Source: Microbacterium hydrocarbonoxydans (GTDB taxonomy: Bacteria > Actinomycetota > Actinomycetes > Actinomycetales > Microbacteriaceae). Taken from it: a DNA stretch of 64,000 bases. Positions within the stretch are counted from its first letter, which is position 1. The number at the start of each line of letters is the position of its first letter. Positions 32,132 to 40,490 of the stretch are shown in pieces. The DNA is taken from the NCBI RefSeq assembly GCF_000956475.1, contig NZ_JYJB01000005.1, positions 124,001 through 188,000 of the forward strand, read 5' to 3'. The notes beneath the pieces are model-generated. The model searched no databases, was not told where the DNA came from, and saw only the letters and a list, made by a program, of their open reading frames with translations. Both the position numbers and the translations under genes were made by a program.

Positions 32132-33199
32132 GTGAGCATTCAGCATGACCCCGCGATCCGGGGATTCGCCAGCGACAACTACTCCGGCATCCATCCGGAG
32201 GTTCTCGACGCCATCGCCGCCGCCAACGGAGGCCACCAGATCGCCTACGGCGAAGACGCCTACACGGCGCGGCTCCAGGAGGTCTTCCAGTCGCACTTCG
32301 GCGACACGGCGCAGGCCTTCCCGGTCTTCAACGGCACCGGCGCGAACGTCACCGGCCTGCAGTCGATGCTCCCCCGTTGGGGAGCGGTGATCGCGGCCTC
32401 CACGGCGCACATCAACGTCGACGAGGGCGGCGCGCCCGAGAAGATCGGCGGCTTCAAGCTGCTCACGGTTCCCACCGACGACGGCAAGCTCACCCCCGAG
32501 CTCGTCGACCGCGAAGCCTGGGGCTGGGGCGATGAGCACCGCTCACAGCCGCTGGTCGTCTCGATCACGCAGTCCACCGAGCTCGGCACCCTGTACACGG
32601 CCGAGGAGATCACGGCGCTCGCCGACCATGCGCACGAGCGCGGCATGAGGCTGCACCTCGACGGCGCGCGCATCTCGAACGCCGCGGCCGCCCTCGACCT
32701 GCCGCTGCGGGCGTTCACGACGGATGCCGGCGTCGACGTGCTCAGCTTCGGCGGAACGAAGAACGGCGCCATGCTCGGCGAGGCGATCGTGGTGCTGAAC
32801 CCCGCGGCATCCGACGGTCTGATCTTCTCGCGCAAGTTCAACATGCAGCTCTCCTCGAAGATGCGCTTCGTGTCGGCCCAGCTCATCGCGCTGCTCGAAG
32901 ACGATCTGTGGCTGCGCAACGCCACGCACGCGAACGCGATGGCTCAGCGCCTGCGCGGCGAGATCGAGGCAGGCATCGCCGACGGCTCGATCACCGGCGT
33001 CGAGTTCACGCAGCCGACGCAGTCGAACGGCGTGTTCGCGACGCTGCCCGACGGTGTCGCCGATCAGCTGCGCGAGTCGTTCCGCTTCTACGACTGGGAT
33101 GCCGCCCGCAACGAGGTCCGCTGGATGTGCGGTTTCGACACGGCGGAGGAAGACGTCGACGCGTTCGTCACGGAGCTGTCCAGACTCACCACGGCCTGA
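32132..33199 (+). CDS. ltaE: Low-specificity L-threonine aldolase
   Basis: A 355-residue fold-type I PLP enzyme cleaving L-threonine or allo-threonine to glycine and acetaldehyde. SDNYSGIHPEVLDAI at the N-terminus, FPVFNGTGANVTGLQ (cofactor phosphate region), RLHLDGARISNAA (Asp to pyridine N and Arg) and SFGGTKNGAMLGEA (Schiff-base Lys) are all present. The GTG at 32132 begins 7 bp after TAGACT, a likely -10, and has no ribosome-binding site, so the gene is probably leaderless. It converges on the four-carbon acid-sugar operon but is not obviously part of it. Confidence 0.92.
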   Translation: MSIQHDPAIRGFASDNYSGIHPEVLDAIAAANGGHQIAYGEDAYTARLQEVFQSHFGDTAQAFPVFNGTGANVTGLQSMLPRWGAVIAASTAHINVDEGGAPEKIGGFKLLTVPTDDGKLTPELVDREAWGWGDEHRSQPLVVSITQSTELGTLYTAEEITALADHAHERGMRLHLDGARISNAAAALDLPLRAFTTDAGVDVLSFGGTKNGAMLGEAIVVLNPAASDGLIFSRKFNMQLSSKMRFVSAQLIALLEDDLWLRNATHANAMAQRLRGEIEAGIADGSITGVEFTQPTQSNGVFATLPDGVADQLRESFRFYDWDAARNEVRWMCGFDTAEEDVDAFVTELSRLTTA

Positions 33200-33214
33200 C
33201 CGCTCGAACCGCGC

Positions 33215-34456
33215 TCAGCGACCGAGCGCGGCCAGGACCTCGATCAGAGCGTCCGGCCCGCCCACGTTGCCTGGGACCACGACGTAGAGCCGATCCTCGC
33301 CTTCCGTGGAGACGAGGTCCCACACGGACACCCCGGGCAGCACCTGCCCTCGCACCTGTGCGCGCGTCGCCCCGACGCCCGTCCGCGCCAGCTCGGCCGA
33401 TGTGATGCCGCCTTTGGCGACCACCGCCTCGACCTCCGGCATCAGCGCCCGCACCGCGACCGTGAGCGCCCGCATCACCAGCTCGCCATGGCGCAGCGTG
33501 TTGTGCTCGGGTCGGCGATGCCGCTCGGTCGAGATCACGGCGAGCCCGTGCTCGCGCAGCTGGGACCGCGCGGCGTCGGCGGCAGCCGCACCGGCCGCCT
33601 CAGGGTCGGCGAAGGCATCATCGGTCAGGATCACGACGGCGCTGCCGTGCGCTGCGACGACGGCATCGATCTGGGCCGTCGCGCCCGCCGTATGCGACCC
33701 GCACGCGAGCAGGGTGGGAACAGGAGCAGGCACCAGCGGACGAGGAAGCAGCCCGGCGCTCTCCACCTCGGCGAGCGCCGCGGCGAGCGGCGCCGCGCTG
33801 CGAACCACCACCGAGCGCCCCGCACGGCGAGCGTGACGGATGCCGTCGGCGATCAGGCGGATGTCCTCGTCGTTCTCGGCGTCGGGCAGCACCACCGCAC
33901 CGGCCGCGGCTGACGCGATCGCAGGGGCGACACGTCCCGCCCGCACCTCCGCGAGCGGCACGACGACCGAGTCGCGCCCTGACTTCTCGGCGACGTACTC
34001 GCGCAGCACACCCGTGGAGAACGGGAAGACCGGGTCCTGCGCGTACTCGGTCCGATCCGCCGGGACCACCTGATCGCCCACACGCACCAGATGCACGCCG
34101 TCGACCGTGGTGCGACCGCCCGCCGGGAAGGCGGGGCTGAACACGATCACCGAATCGGGTTCCAGGAACTGCTCCGTCTCGGCGAACACGTGCCCTCGCA
34201 GCGTGGAATCGCCGCGCAGCACGAACTGCACGTCCTCCCCCAGCTGCCGTGCGGCCTGGCGCGCGGCATCGCGCACGTCGCGGACGAGCGCGACAGCCGC
34301 CCGCTCATCGATCGCACGCGAGTTGGTCTGCACGTACACGCTGTCCGCTGCGCTCAGCGCTTCGCGGATCAGGTCCACGTCGTATTCCAGGAGCACGGTC
34401 ACACCGGACGCGGACTGCGTCCCCGTCGGGTCGTCATCCAGCACCACGGTCTTCAT
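33215..34456 (-). CDS. Four-carbon acid sugar kinase (DUF1537 family)
   Basis: A 413-residue kinase of the OtnK/DtnK/OiaK family, which phosphorylates four-carbon acid sugars or 3-oxo derivatives. N-terminal substrate domain: VVLDDDPTGTQSASG (Asp-rich site), YVQTNSRAI, FVLRGDSTLRGH, VFSPAFPAGGRTTVDG. C-terminal nucleotide domain: LLACGSHTAGATAQID, VVAKGGITSAELA and YVVVPGNVGGPDAL. It is the last gene of the first operon and overlaps the LtnD-like gene by ATGA. A 3-oxo-tetronate or related acid sugar is the likely substrate, since an L-threonate-dehydrogenase-like protein is adjacent; no class II aldolase/decarboxylase partner (OtnC) is present. Confidence 0.9.
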   Translation of the reverse strand: MKTVVLDDDPTGTQSASGVTVLLEYDVDLIREALSAADSVYVQTNSRAIDERAAVALVRDVRDAARQAARQLGEDVQFVLRGDSTLRGHVFAETEQFLEPDSVIVFSPAFPAGGRTTVDGVHLVRVGDQVVPADRTEYAQDPVFPFSTGVLREYVAEKSGRDSVVVPLAEVRAGRVAPAIASAAAGAVVLPDAENDEDIRLIADGIRHARRAGRSVVVRSAAPLAAALAEVESAGLLPRPLVPAPVPTLLACGSHTAGATAQIDAVVAAHGSAVVILTDDAFADPEAAGAAAADAARSQLREHGLAVISTERHRRPEHNTLRHGELVMRALTVAVRALMPEVEAVVAKGGITSAELARTGVGATRAQVRGQVLPGVSVWDLVSTEGEDRLYVVVPGNVGGPDALIEVLAALGR

Positions 34457-35325
34457 GGCGTCTCCGCCCGATAGGTCTCGATCACACTCGAGTCATCACG
34501 AGTGCGCAGCCCCTTCGCCTCGGCGAGCAGGAAGCGCTCTCGTGCCGCCGCGAGCAGCGGCAGATCGGCGGATGCTGCGGCTGCGGCATCCGCCACCAGG
34601 CCGGTGTCCTTGACGAAGATGCCGATCTGGCTGAGCACCGGCGCGTCCGGGCTATGCAGCATGCGCGGCCCACGGTCGCCGAGCATGAACGAGGCGGCTG
34701 CACCCTGCCCCACCACGTCGAGCACGAAGGCGGGGTCGAGCCCCAGGCGCTCCGCAAGAGCCAGCGCCTCTGCGGCCGCCGCGATGTGCACCGCGCACAG
34801 GTGCTGGTTGACGACCTTCACCGCCTGCCCGTCGCCCACCTCGCTGCCCACGACCCGCGGCGCGCCCATGGCCTCCAGCACGGGGACGACCGCCTGGACG
34901 TCATCGGGCGCCCCGGAGACGAACAGCGCGAGATCTCCGTTCGCCGCGCGAGCGACGCCGCCGCTCACCGGTGCGTCGACGACCGAGCCGCCGGCGTCGG
35001 CGAGGCGCGCGGCCTGCGCGCGCACGGCATCAGGGCCGACTGTCGACATCACGATCCAGCGGGCCCCGACCAGCGGGCAGCCGAGGGCGTCATCGATCAC
35101 GGCCGCCAGCTGCTCGGCGGTCGCCACCATCACCACCACGACGTCGGCCTGTCCGGCATCCGCGATGCCGGTCACGGAGCGGATGCCGGCATCCGCAGCC
35201 CGCTCCCGCCCCTGCTCCGACGGCTCGACGCCGAGGACGTCGAATCCGCCGCGTGCGATGCTCGCGGCCATCGGCAGCCCGATGGCGCCCAGACCGACGA
35301 AGACGACTCTGGTCAGCTCTGCCAT
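34453..35325 (-). CDS. 3-hydroxyisobutyrate-dehydrogenase family protein, L-threonate dehydrogenase-like
   Basis: A 290-residue beta-hydroxyacid dehydrogenase. VVFVGLGAIGLPMAASIARGGFDVLGVEPS is the NAD-binding glycine motif; DAPVSGGVARAANGDLALFVSG is the substrate-binding signature, and AVKVVNQHLCAVHIAAAAEAL contains the catalytic Lys of GxxxKxxNQ. LtnD enzymes oxidise L-threonate to 2-oxo-tetronate before isomerisation and DUF1537 phosphorylation. GAGGAGGAA precedes the ATG at 35325. It lies between the ACS transporter and the kinase, the normal company of LtnD. Confidence 0.88.
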   Translation of the reverse strand: MAELTRVVFVGLGAIGLPMAASIARGGFDVLGVEPSEQGRERAADAGIRSVTGIADAGQADVVVVMVATAEQLAAVIDDALGCPLVGARWIVMSTVGPDAVRAQAARLADAGGSVVDAPVSGGVARAANGDLALFVSGAPDDVQAVVPVLEAMGAPRVVGSEVGDGQAVKVVNQHLCAVHIAAAAEALALAERLGLDPAFVLDVVGQGAAASFMLGDRGPRMLHSPDAPVLSQIGIFVKDTGLVADAAAAASADLPLLAAARERFLLAEAKGLRTRDDSSVIETYRAETP

Positions 35326-35334
35326 GATTCCTCC

Positions 35335-36708
35335 TCAGTGAACGGGGGTGGCGTCCTCGAGGAGCAGGGCATCCGCCTTGGCGCTGAAGAAGCGCGTCCC
35401 CCACATCATGACGGCGGCGAGGAACGCGAACACGCCCAGCGAGACGACGCCCCATGCGCCGCTGTCCGTGGGAACCGCCTCGTTCACGCCGGTGCGCATG
35501 ATCGGGGCGACGAAGCCGCCCAGGTTGCCCAGCGAGTTGATCAGTCCGATGCCCGCAGCAGCTGCCGCCCCGGTGAGGAATGCGGTCGGGAACGACCAGG
35601 TGATGGGACCGGTCGAGAGGAACGCGGCGACCGCGACCGTGATCGCCGCGATGCCGAGCAGGCTCTGCCCGTTCGCGCCGGCCCAGGCCGAGACCAGGAT
35701 CGCGACGCCGGTGATGACGAAGAACGCGGTGCCCCAGGTGCGCCGACGCCGGACGGTCGTGGCGTGCTTGCCCGCGTAGTAGCAGGCGAACAGCCCCACC
35801 AGCCACGGGATCGCCGAGACCAGGCCGACCTGCCATCCGACATCCTCGCCGATGAGGCCGGAAACCTGCTGCGGCAGGTAGAACGTCGTGCCGTAGACGG
35901 CGATCTGCAGGCAGAAGTAGATCACCGTGAAGTACCAGACCTTCCAGTTGATCATCGCGCGGCCGATGCCGACGGGGCCGTCCGTCTCCTTGACGGCGTC
36001 CTCGTGCTCCATGACCTGCTTGAGCGCGAGCTTCTCGTCATCGTCGAGGAACTTCGCCTTCTGGGGCGAGTCGACCAGGAAGAAGAACGCGGCGATGCCG
36101 GCGATGACGGCGAGCATGCCCTCCGCGAAGAACATCACCTGCCAGCCCGCCCAGGGGGTGAACTTCTCGCCGAAGCTGATCAGTCCGCCCGAGAGCGGAG
36201 CTCCGAGCATCTGCGAGAACGGCTGCGCCAGGTAGAACAGCGCGAACATCTGCACGCGGCGCTTGTTCGGGAACCACTGCGCGAGGAACATGATCACGCC
36301 GGGGAACAGGCCGGCCTCGGTCACGCCGAGCAGGAAGCGCAGGATGATGAACATCGGCTCGCCGTTCACGAACGCGAACAGCGCGGCGACGATGCCCCAG
36401 GTGATGGCGATGCGCGCGAGCCAGAAGCGCGCACCGAAGCGGGTGAGCAGCAGATTCGAGGGGATCTCGAACAGCGCATAGCCGATGAAGAAGATTCCGG
36501 CACCCAGCGCATACGCGCCGGCGGAGATGCCGCGGTCGACCTCCATGGCCGCCTCCGCGAATCCGACGTTCGTGCGGTCCAAGAAGGCGACGAAGTACAG
36601 GATGATCAGCATGGGCATCAGGCGGAAGGTCGCCTTCTTGATGCCGCTGGCCAGATGCGGGCTGGTCAGCAGGGCGTGGGCGCTCTGACCGGTCGCGGGT
36701 TGAGACAC
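35335..36708 (-). CDS. MFS transporter, anion:cation symporter (ACS) family
   Basis: A 457-residue, 12-helix permease typical of sugar-acid and tartrate/threonate uptake. Seen: LIILYFVAFLDRTNVGFA (the ACS hallmark DR-N in helix 1), GYALFEIPSNLLLTRFGARFWLARI, RFLLGVTEAGLFPGVIMFLAQWFP, a charged central loop (QKAKFLDDDEKLALKQVM) and GLINSLGNLGGFVAPIMRT. It probably imports the four-carbon acid substrate. The GTG at 36708 is supported by AAGGAGAG 5-8 nt upstream. It follows a 33-residue membrane protein gene in the same operon. Confidence 0.92.
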   Translation of the reverse strand: MSQPATGQSAHALLTSPHLASGIKKATFRLMPMLIILYFVAFLDRTNVGFAEAAMEVDRGISAGAYALGAGIFFIGYALFEIPSNLLLTRFGARFWLARIAITWGIVAALFAFVNGEPMFIILRFLLGVTEAGLFPGVIMFLAQWFPNKRRVQMFALFYLAQPFSQMLGAPLSGGLISFGEKFTPWAGWQVMFFAEGMLAVIAGIAAFFFLVDSPQKAKFLDDDEKLALKQVMEHEDAVKETDGPVGIGRAMINWKVWYFTVIYFCLQIAVYGTTFYLPQQVSGLIGEDVGWQVGLVSAIPWLVGLFACYYAGKHATTVRRRRTWGTAFFVITGVAILVSAWAGANGQSLLGIAAITVAVAAFLSTGPITWSFPTAFLTGAAAAAGIGLINSLGNLGGFVAPIMRTGVNEAVPTDSGAWGVVSLGVFAFLAAVMMWGTRFFSAKADALLLEDATPVH

Positions 36709-36780
36709 GTGACTCTCCTTTGAGTGGGGTGGGAAAAGGCGTTCGGCCGTCGGATGCCGTGCGCCGGTGCGCCGTCGGCG

Positions 36781-36882
36781 TCAGCTGCCGAGCGCGGGGA
36801 TGACCAGGACGAGACCGACGATGACGCAGATCACGCCGAGGACGAGGAACGCGATGCGCCCCTTGGACCAGGTGGATGACAT
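36781..36882 (-). CDS. 33-residue single-helix membrane protein
   Basis: A short open frame encoding a basic start (MSSTWSKGR), one hydrophobic segment of about 20 residues (IAFLVLGVICVIVGLVLVIP) and a four-residue tail. GGAG stands 6 nt before its ATG, and it fills the 195-bp gap between the SDR and ACS transporter genes on the same strand. Length, ribosome-binding site and topology fit a transporter-associated small protein, possibly modulating the permease, but I know no named family. The 72 bp between it and the transporter contain a GC-rich potential hairpin. Confidence 0.65.
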   Translation of the reverse strand: MSSTWSKGRIAFLVLGVICVIVGLVLVIPALGS

Positions 36883-36903
36883 GGATGCTCCGATCGATGC
36901 GCC

Positions 36904-37674
36904 TCAGTGCATGTAGAGTCCGCCGTCGACGTTCAGGGTCTGGCCCGTCACGAATCCGGCGTCCTCGCTGATGAGGTAGGCGACAGCCGCGGCGATGTCG
37001 GTGGGGGTGCCGATGCGCGGGAGGACCCCGTCCGCAGCCATCGCCGTCTTGCGCTCCTCGGAGAGCGTGCCGCCCATGATGTCGGTGTCGATGGGCCCGG
37101 GCGAGATCACGTTGGCGGTGACGCCCACAGGGCCGAGCTCGCGGGCGATCGAACGCATCAAGCCGATCACTCCCGCCTTGGACGCGGAGTACGGCGTCTT
37201 GGAGTACGTGCCGCCTCCGCGCTGCGCAGAGACCGAGGAGATTCCGACCAGACGGCCGACGCCGTTGCCCGCGAGCGTGCGGGCGACGCGCTGCGTGACC
37301 CAGTGCACGCCGTCGAGGTTGATCGACAGCACTCGCTGCCACTCTTCGGGCGTGACATCGAGGTACGGCACCGGGGAGGAGACGCCTGCGAAGTTCACGA
37401 GCGCCACGACCTGCGGCAGCTGGGCCTCGAGCGCGTCGACAGCTGCGACGGCCTGCTCGCGGTCGGCGACGTTCGCGCCGATGCCTGCGGCGCGGACGCC
37501 GTGCTTCTCGGTGACCTCTGCGGCGGTCTGCGCGGCCGCATCGCCGTCGACATCGATGATGCCGATGCTCCAGCCGCGCTCTGCGAGGTGGAACGCCGTG
37601 GTGCGGCCGATCCCGCGGGGGCTCGCGGCACCGGTCAGGATCGCGGTGCGCTCAGCGGGGAAGGGAGTTGCCAT
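36904..37674 (-). CDS. SDR family oxidoreductase
   Basis: A 256-residue classical SDR. TAILTGAASPRGIGRTTAFHLAERG is the TGxxxGxG cofactor motif and IGIIDVDGD places an Asp for NAD preference. LVNFAGVSS replaces NNAG, ISSVSAQRGGGTYSKTPYSASKAGVIGLMRSIA contains the Ser-Tyr-Lys triad, and FVTGQTLNVDGGLYMH closes the protein. It is likely an NAD-dependent polyol or sugar-acid dehydrogenase of this catabolic operon. GAGAGG precedes the ATG at 37674. Substrate not assignable. Confidence 0.9.
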   Translation of the reverse strand: MATPFPAERTAILTGAASPRGIGRTTAFHLAERGWSIGIIDVDGDAAAQTAAEVTEKHGVRAAGIGANVADREQAVAAVDALEAQLPQVVALVNFAGVSSPVPYLDVTPEEWQRVLSINLDGVHWVTQRVARTLAGNGVGRLVGISSVSAQRGGGTYSKTPYSASKAGVIGLMRSIARELGPVGVTANVISPGPIDTDIMGGTLSEERKTAMAADGVLPRIGTPTDIAAAVAYLISEDAGFVTGQTLNVDGGLYMH

Positions 37675-37684
37675 GATGGACCTC

Positions 37685-38656
37685 TCAGCTCTCGGAGTTG
37701 TGGATCGGGGCGGGGCCGAGCTCGTCGACGAGCTTCTTCATCGCGACGTAGGCCTTGTTGCGGTACGCGACCAGCTCGGGCGTGCGGTTGGCCGGCACAT
37801 CGAGGAAGCCCGCCCCCGACTTGGTGCCGAGCTTGCCGGCCGAGACGAGGTCCGCGAGGATCTTCGGCGTCGCGAAGCGCTCGGGGAACTCGGTCTGCAG
37901 CGAGGCGTAGCAGAACGCGTAGACGTCGAGCCCCGCCATGTCGGCGATCGCGAACGGGCCGAAGAACGGCAGCCGGAACCCGAATGTCGTGCGCACGATC
38001 GTGTCGATGTCCTCGGGCGTCGCGACGCCCTCCTCCACGAGCTGGGTGGCCTCATGGAACAGCGCATACTGCAGGCGGTTGAGGACGAATCCCGTCGCGT
38101 CCTTGACGCGGGCGGTCTCCTTGCCGGTGGCGGCGACGATCTGCTCGACCACCGGGAGGACGGCGTCGTCGGTGCCGGAGTGCGGGATGAGCTCCACGCC
38201 GGGGATGAACGGCGCGGGGTTGGAGAAGTGCACGCCGAGGAAACGAGCCGGGTTCGTCACCGCCTCGGCCAGACGGCCGATGAGGATCGTGGAGGTGTTG
38301 CTGCCGATGATGGCGTCAGGGGACGCCGCCTCTGAGATCCGTCGCAGCGTCGCGTGCTTGATCTCGATCTTCTCGGGCACGGCTTCCTCGATGAAGGATG
38401 CTCCGGCGACGGCATCCTCGATCGTGGCCGCCGTGAGGCGCTCTGCGATCACCGTTGCGGCGTCGGCGGCGAAGAGTCCGTCGGCGGCGAACTGCCCGGC
38501 TTCGGCGATCAGCCGCTCTCGGTTGCCGCGCGCGATGTCGATGTCGACATCGGCGATGCGCACATCGGCGCCGGAGAGGGCGAGCGACTGCGCGATGCCG
38601 CCGCCCATGTAGCCGCTGCCGATCACGGCGTAGACGGGGCGTTCCTGCTCGGTCAT
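37685..38656 (-). CDS. 3-hydroxyacyl-CoA dehydrogenase family protein (L-gulonate/hydroxyacid-type)
   Basis: A 323-residue NAD-dependent dehydrogenase. YAVIGSGYMGGGIAQSLALSGADVRIADVD is the Rossmann motif, ASFIEEAVPEKIEIKHATLRRI and SNTSTILIGRLAEAV follow, with FLGVHFSNPAPFIPGVELIP (catalytic His) and VKDATGFVLNRLQYALFHEATQLVEEG. No CoA-handling partners are nearby; together with the sugar-acid setting this points to a small hydroxy acid or sugar acid, as in L-gulonate 3-dehydrogenase or carnitine dehydrogenase relatives, rather than to fatty acids (inference). AGGAGA precedes its ATG. Confidence 0.87.
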   Translation of the reverse strand: MTEQERPVYAVIGSGYMGGGIAQSLALSGADVRIADVDIDIARGNRERLIAEAGQFAADGLFAADAATVIAERLTAATIEDAVAGASFIEEAVPEKIEIKHATLRRISEAASPDAIIGSNTSTILIGRLAEAVTNPARFLGVHFSNPAPFIPGVELIPHSGTDDAVLPVVEQIVAATGKETARVKDATGFVLNRLQYALFHEATQLVEEGVATPEDIDTIVRTTFGFRLPFFGPFAIADMAGLDVYAFCYASLQTEFPERFATPKILADLVSAGKLGTKSGAGFLDVPANRTPELVAYRNKAYVAMKKLVDELGPAPIHNSES

Positions 38657-38687
38657 GGGGATCGTCTCCTTCAGTGAAGCTGTCGTC

Positions 38688-39635
38688 TCAGGCCTGCGCG
38701 GATTCGGGCAGGAGTGTGCGGAGGTAGTCGCGGTTGGTGGCGCAGACGCCGAGGCTGTCGCCGCCGTACTGCTCCATCAGGAACGGCCCGCGGAAGCCCA
38801 GCTCGATCGCGCGCGCGACCATGTCGCGGTAGTTGATGAGGCCGAGCTCGAGGCTGGTCGGGACGGCGGTCTGCCACGAGCCGTCGCCGGCCTCGTCGCG
38901 GATGTAGTTCTTCACGTGCCAATAGTTCGCGTACGGCAGGGTCTTCTCGTGCATCTCTCGCCAGTCCTCGATGGGCCGGTGGAGGCGGATGAGGTTGCCG
39001 ATGTCGGGGTTGAGGCCGACGTTGTCAAGGCCGATCTCCTGCACGAGACGCACGGCGCTGTCCGCGGTGCCGAGGTACGTGTCCTCGTACATCTCCAGTG
39101 ACATCGGCAGTCCGACGGATGCTGCGTGCTCGCCGAGCTCTCGCAGACGCCGCACTGCGAGAGCACGCGTCTCTGCATCGTCAGGGTCGACCGGGCCGCG
39201 GGCGGTCCAGAACCAGAGCGCCTTGCGCTGCGCCTCGGTGAACGGCTGGTGCAGGCCGGTGGAGAACACCGTCATGCCCAGCTCGGCAGCCGCGTCGATC
39301 GCACGGTGGGCGTAGGCGAGGTTCTCCTCGCCCTTGCCCGGTTGGATGACGCTCTGCCGCTGCACGTGCACGGAGATCAGCTGCACACCGTTCTCGCTGG
39401 CGACCGTCTTCAGCTCCTGGCGACGCTGCGGCGTCAGCTCGGAAGGCCGGATGTGGCTGTCGGCGATCTCGACCGCGGTGAAACCGAGCCGGGCGACCTG
39501 GCGGAACACGCGATCCCACTCCTCGACGGGGGCGTCGTGCAGACGGGTTCCGTCCGGAAGGACCGGCGCGAAGCCGTGCATGCAGACGGCGATCGGCCAG
39601 GTCTCGCTGGTGTGGGGGTGCGGCGTTGCGGTCAT
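38688..39635 (-). CDS. Xylose-isomerase-like TIM-barrel sugar isomerase/epimerase
   Basis: A 315-residue AP-endonuclease-2/xylose-isomerase-like barrel. FTAVEIADSHIRPSELTPQ, LISVHVQRQSV, GLPMSLEMYEDTYLG (metal Glu), VGLNPDIGNLIRL (Asp), ANYWHVKNYIRDEAG (His) and GPFLMEQYGGD (Glu) give the metal ligands. It may isomerise 2-oxo/3-oxo acid sugars like OtnI, but it is longer (OtnI about 260). The ATG at 39635 has CGGAG 6 nt upstream; the ATG at 39656 is seven codons earlier and lacks a ribosome-binding site. It is the first gene of the first operon, preceded by the shared palindromic operator. Confidence 0.88.
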   Translation of the reverse strand: MTATPHPHTSETWPIAVCMHGFAPVLPDGTRLHDAPVEEWDRVFRQVARLGFTAVEIADSHIRPSELTPQRRQELKTVASENGVQLISVHVQRQSVIQPGKGEENLAYAHRAIDAAAELGMTVFSTGLHQPFTEAQRKALWFWTARGPVDPDDAETRALAVRRLRELGEHAASVGLPMSLEMYEDTYLGTADSAVRLVQEIGLDNVGLNPDIGNLIRLHRPIEDWREMHEKTLPYANYWHVKNYIRDEAGDGSWQTAVPTSLELGLINYRDMVARAIELGFRGPFLMEQYGGDSLGVCATNRDYLRTLLPESAQA

Positions 39636-39685
39636 CACGACTCCGTTGACGGTCATCTCAGGCCCACGATGTGCGGGTCTTCGTA

Positions 39686-39700
39686 GATCCTATAGGAAAT
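39686..39700 (-). promoter_or_regulatory. Shared palindromic operator and promoter, operon 1
   Basis: GATCCTATAGGAAAT (perfect dyad TCCTA/TAGGA) lies upstream of the isomerase gene. On the minus strand it overlaps a probable -10 TAGGAT (39692-39687), with -35 TTGTCT at 39714-39709 and a 16-bp spacer. The same 15 bp recur at 43476-43490 before the second operon, so this is the probable binding site of the FCD regulator encoded between them. Confidence 0.75.
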
Positions 39701-39738
39701 AGAGCAAAAGACAAGGGATGCATTCTCGAACGCGAAGC

Positions 39739-40461
39739 TCAGGCGCCTTCGAGATCGAGAGAGCGCGCTCGCACTCCCTCGATGTGCCGGCGCATAGCGT
39801 CCTGCGGAGTCTCTGCGGTGACGCCCGCGAACGCGTCGACGATCGCCTCATGCTCGGCGATCGCCTCGCGCACATCGGTGACGCCGTGCTCCATCGACTG
39901 CCGCATGCGGTGCACCTGAGCGCCGAGGTTCTCCGACATCTCGGTGAGATAGCGATTGCTGCAGTGCTCGAACACCACGCGGTGGAACGCGGCATCGGCG
40001 GCGAAGTACGCGGTGGTGAGCTCGACGTCGTTCGCACCGGCGCGCAGCGCCGCGATGACACGCCCGCCGGTCAGGCGGTGCGCCTCCTCCGCCGCCCTCA
40101 GCTCGGCCAGCATCTCCGCTGTCGCCGGCGCCGCGAGACGTGCCGCCTCGGATTCCAGCATCATGCGAGCCTCGAACAGCTCCCGCAGCTGGCCGAGGCC
40201 GAGCGGCGGCGCGACCCGATACCCCTTGAGCGCCTCTCGAGTGACGAGTCCGGTGCGCTCGAGCTGGACCATCGCCTCCCGCACGGGGGTGGGCGAGACG
40301 TCGAGCTGCCGGGCGATCGTGTCGATCGACAGGCGCGCACCAGGCGAGGCGTCTCCGCTGAGCAGCAGCTGGAGGATGCGCTCGTAGACATGGTCGCGCA
40401 GACCGCGACGCCTGATCGTCGAGTCCAGTCCCTTGATGCCACCGTCGCGCTCGGCCGCCAT
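39739..40461 (-). CDS. GntR/FadR-type (FCD) transcriptional regulator
   Basis: A 240-residue regulator. The winged helix RRRGLRDHVYERILQLLLSGDASPGARLSIDTIARQLDVSPTPVREAMVQLERTGLV is followed by the all-helical FCD ligand domain (LRELFEARMMLESEAARLA; AFHRVVFEHCSNRYL; EHEAIVDAF), whose His/Asp residues normally bind a metal and a carboxylate ligand. AGGAGG stands before the ATG at 40461; an ATG at 40494 overlapping the TIM stop is an alternative. It is the last gene of operon 2 and probably represses both operons through the TCCTATAGGA sites, with a sugar acid as inducer (inference). Confidence 0.9.
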   Translation of the reverse strand: MAAERDGGIKGLDSTIRRRGLRDHVYERILQLLLSGDASPGARLSIDTIARQLDVSPTPVREAMVQLERTGLVTREALKGYRVAPPLGLGQLRELFEARMMLESEAARLAAPATAEMLAELRAAEEAHRLTGGRVIAALRAGANDVELTTAYFAADAAFHRVVFEHCSNRYLTEMSENLGAQVHRMRQSMEHGVTDVREAIAEHEAIVDAFAGVTAETPQDAMRRHIEGVRARSLDLEGA

Positions 40462-40490
40462 CTTCCGTCCCTCCTGCGCGCCGAGGACAG

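Noticed and set aside
34249..36723. An 824-codon plus-strand open frame over the LtnD and MFS genes
   Set aside because: An antisense shadow; the minus strand encodes a complete MFS permease and dehydrogenase with good ribosome-binding sites.
37685..38656. 3HCDH-family protein read as a beta-oxidation enzyme
   Set aside because: No acyl-CoA genes are nearby and the operon is a sugar-acid one; hydroxyacid or gulonate-type relatives fit better.
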